Below are positions 44,411 through 52,619 of a stretch of DNA of 64,000 nt, piece after piece. The notes under the pieces were generated by a model, which did not search any database, was not told the origin of the DNA, and saw only the letters and a program-made list of their open reading frames with translations. Position numbers and translations under genes: made by a program. Origin of the DNA: Archangium violaceum (GTDB taxonomy: Bacteria; Myxococcota; Myxococcia; Myxococcales; Myxococcaceae); contig NZ_CP069396.1 of NCBI RefSeq assembly GCF_016887565.1, positions 9,344,001 to 9,408,000 of the forward strand, read 5' to 3'. Position 1 is the first letter of the stretch; the number at the start of each line of letters is the position of its first letter.

Positions 44411-46752
44411 CAGGGAGTCCCTCCGGCCGAGGCCGTCTCGAGGCCGCCCGGAACGGGCGCGATGTCCTGGGGCCCGCGCCCGAGCCGCTGCAGGTAGGAG
44501 ATGAGGGCCACCATCTCCGAATCCCACGCCACCTGGACGCCCTGGCTGGCCAGGTCTGCGGTGATGGCCTCGGCCTGGGCCTTCTGGCGGGCCTCGGCCG
44601 CGTCGACGTCCGCGTTGGTATAGGGCACGCCGAGCTTCTGCATCAGCGCCAGCTTCTTGGGTGCCAGCTTCACCTCCAGCTTGTTCTCCGCGAGCCACTG
44701 ATACGGAGGCATGTTGGAGCCGGGGCTGGTGGCGCGCGGATCCATCAGGTGCGTGTAGTGCCAGAGATTGGGATACTTGCCACCCTCGCGGTGCAGGTCA
44801 GGACCCGTGCGCTTGCTGCCCCACTGGAACGGGTGGTCGTAGATGAACTCCTCGGCGCGCGACACGTCGCCGTAGCGCTGCGACTCGGCGAGGAACGGGC
44901 GGATCATCTGCGAATGGCAGACGTAGCAGCCCTCGCGGACGTACAGATCTCGTCCCTGGAGTTCCAGCGGGGAGTACGGCTGCTGGGCCTCGCCGTGCGC
45001 CGGCACCGCCTGCTTGATGAGGATGGTGGGCAGCAGCTCCGCCACGCCGCCGATGAGGATGGCGAGCAGCGTGAACACGGTGAAGGCCAGCGGACGGCCC
45101 TCGATGAGGGCGAACCAGGAGGGCCCGCCCGTCTCACGGTTGCGCCGGGCGACGATCCACGCGAACTCGCCCAGGGCCACCATGGCGCCCATGATGGCGA
45201 TGGCACGCACGGGACCCGACCAGCCCAGGAAGATGCTGAGGCCGATGATGGCCAGCGCGAACAGGAGCGGCCAACCGGTGACCACGGCCACCCAGGCCGG
45301 CTTGCCGGGCACCACGGGCACGGGGGCCAGCTCCTCCAACACCACGGTGGTCTCGCCATCCACCGCTTGGCCGGAGCGGGCCGTCTTCCAGAGGTTCCAC
45401 ACCATCAGGATGAAGCCAGCCAGGTAGAGCGAGCCGCCCAGGAAGCGGACGATGTACATGGGCCGGATGGCGATGAGCGTCTCCACGAAGCTCGGGTAGA
45501 GCAGCGTGCCGTCCGGGTTGGTGGCGCGCCACATGAGGCCCTGGTTGATGCCCGAGGCCCACATCGCGACCATGTAGAGCAGGATGCCCACCGTGCTCGT
45601 CCAGAAGTGCAGATCGGCCGCCTTCACCGAGTGCAGCTTCGTGCCGTACAGCCGGGGCACCAGCCAGTAGAACATGCCGGCCGCCATGAGGCCGTTCCAG
45701 CCCAGGGCGCCACCGTGCACGTGGCCGATGATCCAATCCGTGTAGTGGCCCAGCGCGCTCACCGACTTGATGGAGAGCAGCGGCCCCTCGAAAGTGGCCA
45801 TGCCATAGAAGGTGAGGCCCGCGATGAGGAACTTGATGACGGGATCCTCACGCAGCTTGTGCCAGGCGCCGCGCACGGTGAGCAGCCCGTTGAGCATGCC
45901 GCCCCAGGAGGGGGCCCACAGCGCCACGCTGAACACCATGCCCAGCGACTGCGCCCAGTCCGGCAGCGCGGTGTAGAGCAGGTGGTGCGGGCCTGCCCAG
46001 ATGTACATGAACACCAGGGCCCAGAAGTGGATGATGGACAGCCGGTACGAGTAGACCGGGCGCTCGGCCGCCTTGGGCAGGAAGTAATACATGATGCCCA
46101 GGATGGGCGTGGTCAGGAAGAAGGCGACCGCGTTGTGGCCGTACCACCACTGCACCAGGGCGTCCTGCACGCCGGCGAAGACGGAGTAGCTCTTCAGAGG
46201 GCTGAGCGGCAACGCCAGGCTGTTGACGATGTGCAGCACCGCCACGGTGATGATGGTGGCGATGTAGAACCAGATGGCGACGTAGAGGTTCTTCTCGTTG
46301 CGCTTCGCCAGCGTCCAGAAGAAGTTGATGGCGAACACCACCCAGACCAGCGTGATGGCGATGTCGATGGGCCACTCGAGCTCGGCGTATTCCTTCGAGG
46401 TGGAGATGCCGAGCGGCAGCGTGACGGCCGCCGCGACGATGATGGCCTGCCATCCCCAGAAATGGATTTTCGAGAGGAGATCCGACGCCATCCGCGTCTT
46501 CAACAGACGCTGGGTGGAATAGTAGACGCCGGCGAACATCATGTTGCCCACGAACGCGAAGATGACCGCGTTGGTGTGCAGCGGGCGCAGGCGGGAGAAG
46601 GTCAGGTACGGGACGCCGAAGTTGAGCTGCCACCAGGCGAGCTGGGCGGCGACGATGCAGCCCACCAGCATGCCCACCACGCCGAAGAGCAGCGAGGCGG
46701 CGATGAATCGCCGGGTGGTGGTGTCGTCATAGACGATGCGTTGCTGTTGCAC
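44410..46752 (-). CDS. ccoNO: cbb3 cytochrome oxidase CcoN-CcoO fusion subunit
   Basis: A 780-residue fusion. Residues 1 to about 470 are the 12-helix catalytic CcoN with heme and CuB His ligands (RPLHTNAVIFAFVGN, WWYGHNAVAFFLTT, WAGPHHLLYTALPDW, IGHVHGGALGWNG). After further membrane helices comes the mono-heme CcoO part from about residue 600 (DLYVREGCYVCHSQMIRPF with CxxCH, and Met in GSNMPPYQWL). The enzyme reduces O2 to water with high affinity and pumps protons. Fused CcoNO occurs in several deep-branching groups. It is preceded by ccoS (19 bases) and overlaps ccoQ. Confidence 0.95.
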   Translation of the reverse strand: MQQQRIVYDDTTTRRFIAASLLFGVVGMLVGCIVAAQLAWWQLNFGVPYLTFSRLRPLHTNAVIFAFVGNMMFAGVYYSTQRLLKTRMASDLLSKIHFWGWQAIIVAAAVTLPLGISTSKEYAELEWPIDIAITLVWVVFAINFFWTLAKRNEKNLYVAIWFYIATIITVAVLHIVNSLALPLSPLKSYSVFAGVQDALVQWWYGHNAVAFFLTTPILGIMYYFLPKAAERPVYSYRLSIIHFWALVFMYIWAGPHHLLYTALPDWAQSLGMVFSVALWAPSWGGMLNGLLTVRGAWHKLREDPVIKFLIAGLTFYGMATFEGPLLSIKSVSALGHYTDWIIGHVHGGALGWNGLMAAGMFYWLVPRLYGTKLHSVKAADLHFWTSTVGILLYMVAMWASGINQGLMWRATNPDGTLLYPSFVETLIAIRPMYIVRFLGGSLYLAGFILMVWNLWKTARSGQAVDGETTVVLEELAPVPVVPGKPAWVAVVTGWPLLFALAIIGLSIFLGWSGPVRAIAIMGAMVALGEFAWIVARRNRETGGPSWFALIEGRPLAFTVFTLLAILIGGVAELLPTILIKQAVPAHGEAQQPYSPLELQGRDLYVREGCYVCHSQMIRPFLAESQRYGDVSRAEEFIYDHPFQWGSKRTGPDLHREGGKYPNLWHYTHLMDPRATSPGSNMPPYQWLAENKLEVKLAPKKLALMQKLGVPYTNADVDAAEARQKAQAEAITADLASQGVQVAWDSEMVALISYLQRLGRGPQDIAPVPGGLETASAGGTP

Positions 46753-46771
46753 GAAAGCACCTCGGGGAAAT

Positions 46772-46957
46772 TCACTGCCGCGGGTTGGCTTCGGAGGACA
46801 CGGCCGGCGGGGGGCGGGCGGTGTCGTCCTCGAGCGGAATGAGGGACAGGCGGTCGGCGTGCTCGGAGTCGCGGTGCCGCACGCTGAAGGCGTAGAGCAG
46901 CACCGAGCCCGCCACGAGCATGAGGCTGACGAAGACCTGGAGGACGATGACGTTCAT
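46772..46957 (-). CDS. ccoS: cbb3 oxidase assembly protein CcoS
   Basis: A 61-residue membrane protein with one N-terminal helix (VFVSLMLVAGSVLLYAFSV) and a short charged tail (DRLSLIPLEDDTARPP), matching the small CcoS maturation factor that is needed for cofactor insertion into CcoN. Its ATG overlaps the stop of ccoI by four bases (ATGA). The position directly between ccoI and the structural genes is the usual one. Confidence 0.88.
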   Translation of the reverse strand: MNVIVLQVFVSLMLVAGSVLLYAFSVRHRDSEHADRLSLIPLEDDTARPPPAVSSEANPRQ

Positions 46958-49368
46958 GCGGGCACCTCCTTCAAGGCACTCGGTGTCTCCCCGGCCGCAT
47001 GCGAACGGCGGGCCGAGAGGCTCGCGAGGGTGAAGAGGATGAGGGACAGGGAGCTGAGCGGCATGACCACGGCCGCGCGCAGCGGCGTCATCAGCCCGGC
47101 GAGGCACACCGACACCGTCACCACGTTGTAGGCGAGCGAGATGCCGATGACCCGCCGCACCACCTGGCGCAGGCGGCGCGAGAGCACCAGCGCCTCGCGG
47201 ATGGCCGAGAGGCCCTCGCCCATGAGGAAGAAGTCGGACTTGCCCGGCAGCACCGGCCGGTCGATGGCGGGCGTGCCAGCGCAGAAGGCGCGCTCGAAGG
47301 CGAGGCTGTCGTTGACTCCGTCCCCCAGGTAGAGCGTGTCCGCCTGGTCGATGCGCGCCACCGCCTCCGCCTTGTCCTCGGGCCGCTGGCCACCGAGCGC
47401 GTGCTCCACCGGCACGTCCAGCGCCTCGGCCATGGCGCGCACCCGCGCGGGCGCGTCGCCGGAGATGAGCCACACCTCGTGGCTGGCCTCGCGCAGCGTC
47501 TGGATCTCCCGGCGCGCGTCGGCGCGCACGGACTCCCGGAGAGCGAAGGAGGCCAGGGGCTGGCCATCCCGAGCGAGGACGGTTCCCTCCAGCCCCGTGG
47601 CACCGGGCGCCGCCCAAGCCGGGGCACCCAGTCGCCACGTACCGTCCGCCCGGAGCAGCTCCAGGCCCTGCCCGGGGTGCTCCGTCACCTGAGCGCCGGT
47701 GGAGAAGCGCGCGCCGGCACGAGAGAGGGCCGCGGCGAGACACCGGCTCACCGGGTGGTTGCTGCGCGCGGCCAGGTCGAAGGCCACGTCGCGCGACTCG
47801 GGCGCGAGCGCATCCACGGCCTCGCGGTCCACCAGCTCCAGCCGGCCGAGCGTCAGCGTGCCCGTCTTGTCGAAGAGCACCTTGCGCACGCGGGGGAGCC
47901 GGTCCAACAGATCCTGACTGCGCACGAAGAGGCCGAGCCGACGCAGGCGCGTCTGGGTGAGCTCGTACGCGAGTGGCACGGCGATGCCGATGGCGCACGG
48001 GCACGTCACCACGAGGAGGGCCACGGCCACCTGGAGCGCCTTGTCCTGGCCCTGGGGGAGCCAGAGGAGGAGACCCAGCGCGGAGACGAGCAGCACGGAG
48101 AGGACCCAGCGGCGGGACACCGCGTTCCAGAAGCGCGCATGCGCGGGCACACGGCCGGGCGCCGAGGGCGTCTGGCGCAGCAGGGCCACCAGCGGCGAGT
48201 CCTGGAAGTCCGTCCGGGCACGCACGTGGGCGGCACCCCGGGCCGCGTTGAAGGCACCGGCGGGCACCTCGCCCCCCTGCTCCACCGCGCGCACGTCCGG
48301 CTCGCCCGTCACCCAGTCGGTGGAGAAGCTGGCGCGCGCGTCGAGCAGCTCCGCGTCCACGGGCACCAGCTCGCCCGGGGCGATGACGAGCACGTCTCCC
48401 GCGCGCAGCTCGGCGGCGCGCACGGTGACGAGCCGGTCCCCCTCCTGCCGGCGGGCGAAGAGTCCCTCCGCGCCATCATCCTCCAGGAGGAAGCGGCGGT
48501 TGCGCTCGAGGACGCGCTGCTGCAACCAGCGCCCCACCAGCATCAGGGTGACGAAGGTGTTGAGCGTGTCGAAGTAGGCGAGGTCTCCCCGGCCGTCGCG
48601 CGCCTTCACCAGGGAGGTGGAGAAGACGAGGAGGATGCCCAGGGCGATGGGCAGGTCCAGATGGAGGACGCCGCTGCGCAGCCCGCGCCAGGCGGAGCGG
48701 AAGAAGGGCCAGCCCCCCACCAGCACCACGGCGGTGGAGAGCCACAGGCTCAGCTGGCTGAAGAGGGAGAAGACCTCGCCGTCGGCGGGGGTGAGCCCCA
48801 CGTAGAAGCTCACCGAGAAGAGCATCACGTTCATCGTGATGGCGGCGCAGAGGCCGAGCCGGATGGGCAGGTCGTGCGAGGCGGACTCGGAGCTCTTGCG
48901 ACCGGGTCCGAAGAGGTAGCCGAAGCCCTCGACGGAGCGGAGGAAGCCGGCCACGTCGAAGGCGCCCCTGCGCCAGGCGAGCCGCGCCTTGCCGAGCGCC
49001 GGGTTGACGGTGAGCGAGGCCCCACCGGGCTGGCGGCGGAAGAGCTCGTTCATCAGCCAGACGCATGCGGCACAGTGGATTCCCTGCACGTCCAGTTCGA
49101 GCGCGCACACCGGGCCGGTGGTGGCCTCGGCGCGGGCCACGAGCGGCTCCAGCCAGGCCAGGCCCCGGTCCTGCCTGGGCTCGGGCGCCGGAGCCGTCTT
49201 GCCATCGGCCAGCGCGTAGTACCGGGTGAGGCCCTGGTCCACGAGGAGCCGGTGCACGGCCTCGCAGCCCGCGCAGCAGAAATCCCTCGGCGACGAGCCC
49301 TCGGGAACGGGGCTGCCGCAGTGACGGCAAGAGGCCGGGAGGCGCTCGATTGGCGGGGAAGCCAGCAT
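46954..49368 (-). CDS. ccoI: Copper-exporting P1B-type ATPase CcoI (FixI)
   Basis: An 804-residue P-type ATPase that supplies copper for cbb3 oxidase assembly. The N-terminus has CRHCG and FCCAGCEAVHRLL Cys motifs characteristic of CcoI, then an HMA-type domain (GIHCAACVWLMNELF), eight membrane helices with the metal-transport CPC (VTCPCAIGIAVPLAYE), phosphorylation site DKTGTLTLG, and hinge GDGVNDSLAFERA. ATG 49368 is chosen because the Cys motifs follow directly; the upstream in-frame extension lies in the divergent promoter and gene. It heads the respiratory block. Confidence 0.93.
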   Translation of the reverse strand: MLASPPIERLPASCRHCGSPVPEGSSPRDFCCAGCEAVHRLLVDQGLTRYYALADGKTAPAPEPRQDRGLAWLEPLVARAEATTGPVCALELDVQGIHCAACVWLMNELFRRQPGGASLTVNPALGKARLAWRRGAFDVAGFLRSVEGFGYLFGPGRKSSESASHDLPIRLGLCAAITMNVMLFSVSFYVGLTPADGEVFSLFSQLSLWLSTAVVLVGGWPFFRSAWRGLRSGVLHLDLPIALGILLVFSTSLVKARDGRGDLAYFDTLNTFVTLMLVGRWLQQRVLERNRRFLLEDDGAEGLFARRQEGDRLVTVRAAELRAGDVLVIAPGELVPVDAELLDARASFSTDWVTGEPDVRAVEQGGEVPAGAFNAARGAAHVRARTDFQDSPLVALLRQTPSAPGRVPAHARFWNAVSRRWVLSVLLVSALGLLLWLPQGQDKALQVAVALLVVTCPCAIGIAVPLAYELTQTRLRRLGLFVRSQDLLDRLPRVRKVLFDKTGTLTLGRLELVDREAVDALAPESRDVAFDLAARSNHPVSRCLAAALSRAGARFSTGAQVTEHPGQGLELLRADGTWRLGAPAWAAPGATGLEGTVLARDGQPLASFALRESVRADARREIQTLREASHEVWLISGDAPARVRAMAEALDVPVEHALGGQRPEDKAEAVARIDQADTLYLGDGVNDSLAFERAFCAGTPAIDRPVLPGKSDFFLMGEGLSAIREALVLSRRLRQVVRRVIGISLAYNVVTVSVCLAGLMTPLRAAVVMPLSSLSLILFTLASLSARRSHAAGETPSALKEVPA

Positions 49369-49416
49369 CGGCTCGGCCCCCTTGCGAACGGCATGCCCAT
49401 TGCGATGGACCGGGGC

Positions 49417-50136
49417 ATGACCGCGGCCCTTCCCGTTCTCCAGAGCCTCTTCGGACAGATCCTTCCGGCCCCCGTGGTGGTGGCGGGCGCCGCGGGCGCG
49501 TTGATGGTGGGCGTCACCGGCAGCGTGCACTGCCTCCTCATGTGCGGGCCACTGGCCTGCGCGGGATTGCCGGGCGTGAAGGGCCCGGAGAGGTGGCGCG
49601 CGGTGCTCGCCTATCAGAGCGCGCGCGTGGGGGCGTACGCGCTGATGGGCGGCCTGCTGGGCGCGCTGGGCGGAGGGGTGACCCGCGCGCTCGCGGTGTC
49701 GACGCGGCCCTGGCTGCCCTGGGTGATGGCGGCGGCGCTGGTGGCCTCGGCGCTGGAGCTGGGGAAGCGTTTGCGCCCGCTGCCGGGGCTGTCACACCTG
49801 GCGGGCGCCATCACCCGGGCGGGCGCAAAGTTTTCGCTTTTGAGCAGATCGGGCGCAATGGGTGCGGTAACGCCGCTGTTGCCGTGCGGCCTGCTCTACG
49901 GCGTGTACGCGGCGGCGCTGACGAGTGGCTCCCTGGGAGGAGGGGCGTTGCTGCTGGGGGCGTTCGCGCTGGGCGGGCTGCCGGCGCTGCTGGGCGCACA
50001 GCTGCAAACGGGCCTCTGGCAGAGGCAGCCGCGCGTGGCGGCGTTCGTGCTGAAGCGCGCGGTGCCGCTGGTGGCCGCGGCGGTGCTCATCTACCGGGCC
50101 GTGGGCGACACAGCGCGTCACATGAGCTGCCACTAG
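49417..50136 (+). CDS. TauE/SafE-type (UreH/DsbD_2-like) membrane protein of the cbb3 locus
   Basis: A 239-residue membrane protein with six or so helices; in-frame ATGs at 49393 and 49405 are alternatives. GSVHCLLMCGPLACAG contains the conserved HCxxMCGP motif of the cytochrome biogenesis/urease accessory transmembrane family that databases label sulfite exporter TauE/SafE, and TPLLPCGLLYGVYAAALTSG is the second conserved repeat. The C-terminus ends HMSCH. Relatives are common next to ccoS/ccoI, so a role in copper or heme supply to the oxidase is likelier than sulfite export. It is divergent from ccoI with only 48 bases between them. Confidence 0.87.
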   Translation: MTAALPVLQSLFGQILPAPVVVAGAAGALMVGVTGSVHCLLMCGPLACAGLPGVKGPERWRAVLAYQSARVGAYALMGGLLGALGGGVTRALAVSTRPWLPWVMAAALVASALELGKRLRPLPGLSHLAGAITRAGAKFSLLSRSGAMGAVTPLLPCGLLYGVYAAALTSGSLGGGALLLGAFALGGLPALLGAQLQTGLWQRQPRVAAFVLKRAVPLVAAAVLIYRAVGDTARHMSCH

Positions 50137-50260
50137 AAGCGTCGGGCGCCCAACAACGTATCAGCTTGACTTACCACTTGTTCCATTTTCTCTTCACTAT
50201 CCGTCCTGGCCGGAAACGGCCAGTGCGTGAGCTGCTTCAAACGGAAAGTGAAGAGTCCCC

Positions 50261-52540
50261 ATGTTCAACAAGACAACCGCAATGGCTGTCGCATTACTCA
50301 TCACCAGCCTGTGGGCTGGCGAGGGTGTGGCGGCCACCTACGGCGTGCAGAGCTCTGGCTCCTCCGCCATCTTCTACGTGGACACCACCTCCTGGGCGGA
50401 CATCCACTACACCCTCAACAATGGAGGACAGCTCAACGTCCGGATGACGGTCGTCAACGGACGAAACCAGTACACGGTGAGCAATCTGGTCAGTGGCAAC
50501 ACCATTGATTACAACTTCACCTACTGGGACGTCTCCTGTAACTGCGCTCGCGACACGCCCGCGGCCCGTTACACGCACGGCAGCACCTCCACGGATGCTG
50601 GCACCGACGCGGGGACCGACGCAGGCACCTCGATCGATGCGGGCACCGACGCGGGAACCGATGCGGGCACCTCCATCGATGCGGGCACCGCCAACGTCGT
50701 GCCCCTCTTCAACAGCGGCACGCCGCTGGAGCCGGCCCTGGTGGAGAATACGTCCCAGGCGCTGATCACCCGCGTCGGTGAGCGGGTGCGCGACCGCCAC
50801 GCCCGTGAGAGCCAATTCCAGGCGTACGATCACTTCCTCTCGCTGTATTTCGCGAACCGCACCTACTCCATCGAGATCGTGGACCAGGTCGCCAAGGGCG
50901 GCAACCAGATCATCGTCAATCTCCACACCGTCTACCCGCACGACGGCACGAACTTCCGCGCCTTCTTCCGGGGCATCAACACGGTGGCCGAGTACTGGCA
51001 CAACGGCACCTTCAGCCGCGTGAATGACAACCTCTACACCGCCAGCGTCAACTACAACGCCAAGGAAGGCCGGGCGATCAAGATTGGCGATCGCATGGAG
51101 ATCGAGGTCGGCGTCTTCCTCAAGCAGCCGGTGGAAGGCCGCTTCAACTACTACTCCCGTGCCTGGCTGTACATGGTGGGCAGCGGCGGCATCGTGCCGT
51201 TCGAGGGCGTCGGTACCCTGATGGACTCCTACCCGATGCCGGAGGCCGGGTGGAGCGGTGGCCGGACCACGCTGAACCAGCCGTTCTCGAACGAGCCGGC
51301 CGAGCGCTTCATGCAGATGGCGTTGAACATGGCGCCCGTGAACGCGCAGCCCTTCGTCGAGGGCCGGCGCATCCACCACACCGACTTCGGCAATGGCAGC
51401 CATTCCGAGTCGGGCAACCCCATCTTCACCGAGCAGGTGAACAAGCTGGGACCGAACTACATCGCGCGCTCCTGTGTCGCCTGCCACAAGAACAACGGCC
51501 GGGGCCTGCCGCCCACCACCACCAACACCACGTTGAACAACATGGTGGTCAAGGTGGGACGGGTCAACGGCACCACGGTCACCGCGGATCCGCAGCTCGG
51601 CGCCAAGCTGCAGCCGTTCAGCACCAGCGGGACCCCCGAGGCGGACGTGCGCATCTCCGGATGGACCACGACCAGCGGCCAGTTCGGCGACGGCACGGCC
51701 TACCAGCTGCGCAAGCCGACCTACAGCTTCCTCAACGTCATCCCCACCCACTACTCGGCGCGCGGCACCCCTCAGCTGGTGGGTCTGGGCCTTTTGGAGG
51801 CCATTTCTGAAAGCGCTGTCATGGCCCTGGCCGACCCGAACGACAGCAACGGGGACGGCATCTCCGGGCGCGCGCGGACCGTGACGGATCCCCAGACGGG
51901 CGAGACCCGCCTGGGCCGCTTCGGTTGGAAGGCGGGCCTGGCGCGTCTGCGGCACCAGGTCGCCGATGCCTTCAACGGCGACCTGGGCGTCACGACCTCC
52001 GTCTACAAGACCCTGGACTGTGGCACCTCGCAGGCCGGCTGCTCGGGCTCCAGCACGGAGCTGAGCGATCAGGACCTCGACAAGATCGTCCGGTACATCG
52101 CCCTGCTGGGTGTCCCGGCCCGCCGCGATCTGAGCGACGCCCAGGCCCTGCGCGGTGAGACCCTCTTCCAGAGCGCGGGGTGCGCCAGCTGCCACAAGGC
52201 CACCCTGACCACCAGCCCCTATCACCCCAACGCGGAGCTGCGCGGCCAGACAATCCACCCCTACACCGACCTGCTGCTGCATGACATGGGCACGGGCCTG
52301 GCCGACAACCTCCCGGAGGGCAACGCCTCGGGTTCGGAGTGGCGCACCCCGCCGCTGTGGGGCATCGGCCTGACGGCCGGCGTCAGCGGCGGCGAGGCCT
52401 ACCTGCATGACGGCCGCGCGCGCACCCTGTCCGAGGCCATCCTCTGGCACGGGGGCGAGGCGGAGTCGTCCAAGCAGGCCTTCGCCAAGATGCCCGCCGC
52501 CGACCGGGATGCCTTGATCCGGTTCCTGAAGTCCCTCTGA
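50261..52540 (+). CDS. Di-heme oxidoreductase (DUF1111) fused to a CBM56-like glucan-binding module
   Basis: A 759-residue secreted protein. Signal peptide: AMAVALLITSLWAGEGVAA. Residues 25-105 form a small beta-sandwich (WADIHYTLNNGGQLNVRM, NTIDYNFTYWDVSCNCARDT) resembling the beta-1,3-glucan-binding CBM56 modules of secreted glycosidases. A linker of repeated TDAG follows (about 112-145). The rest is a di-heme oxidoreductase of the DHOR/DUF1111 family with hemes at CVACH (near 405) and CASCH (near 640), and motifs PLWGIGLTAGVSGGEAYLHD and LSEAILWHGGEAESSKQAF. CBM assignment is from pattern memory. The gene is convergent with the MopE-like lipoprotein; a strong hairpin lies between. Confidence 0.85.
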   Translation: MFNKTTAMAVALLITSLWAGEGVAATYGVQSSGSSAIFYVDTTSWADIHYTLNNGGQLNVRMTVVNGRNQYTVSNLVSGNTIDYNFTYWDVSCNCARDTPAARYTHGSTSTDAGTDAGTDAGTSIDAGTDAGTDAGTSIDAGTANVVPLFNSGTPLEPALVENTSQALITRVGERVRDRHARESQFQAYDHFLSLYFANRTYSIEIVDQVAKGGNQIIVNLHTVYPHDGTNFRAFFRGINTVAEYWHNGTFSRVNDNLYTASVNYNAKEGRAIKIGDRMEIEVGVFLKQPVEGRFNYYSRAWLYMVGSGGIVPFEGVGTLMDSYPMPEAGWSGGRTTLNQPFSNEPAERFMQMALNMAPVNAQPFVEGRRIHHTDFGNGSHSESGNPIFTEQVNKLGPNYIARSCVACHKNNGRGLPPTTTNTTLNNMVVKVGRVNGTTVTADPQLGAKLQPFSTSGTPEADVRISGWTTTSGQFGDGTAYQLRKPTYSFLNVIPTHYSARGTPQLVGLGLLEAISESAVMALADPNDSNGDGISGRARTVTDPQTGETRLGRFGWKAGLARLRHQVADAFNGDLGVTTSVYKTLDCGTSQAGCSGSSTELSDQDLDKIVRYIALLGVPARRDLSDAQALRGETLFQSAGCASCHKATLTTSPYHPNAELRGQTIHPYTDLLLHDMGTGLADNLPEGNASGSEWRTPPLWGIGLTAGVSGGEAYLHDGRARTLSEAILWHGGEAESSKQAFAKMPAADRDALIRFLKSL

Positions 52541-52562
52541 TCAAGGCCTCCTCGCAACACAC

Positions 52563-52589
52563 GGGGGCCGCGCTGTCGTCGCGGCCCCC
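52563..52589. terminator. Strong hairpin terminator between convergent genes
   Basis: GGGGGCCGCG (52563-52572) pairs with CGCGGCCCCC (52580-52589) around a 7-base loop, followed on the plus strand by GTTTCATTC. It is 23 bases after the plus-strand stop and 31 bases from the end of the convergent gene, and could serve both. Confidence 0.75.
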
Positions 52590-52619
52590 GTTTCATTCAC
52601 ATGCGGGGTTGCCTGGTGC

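Noticed and set aside
46999-49392. Long plus-strand frame opposite ccoI that joins the TauE/SafE-type gene
   Set aside because: Only the part from about 49393 onward is hydrophobic and family-like; the rest mirrors ccoI and reads as Gly/Arg/Glu-rich noise.
50166-50200. TTGACT promoter upstream of the di-heme oxidoreductase
   Set aside because: A -35-like hexamer is present but nothing resembling a -10 lies at 16-19 bases; the AT-rich pocket alone is not enough.
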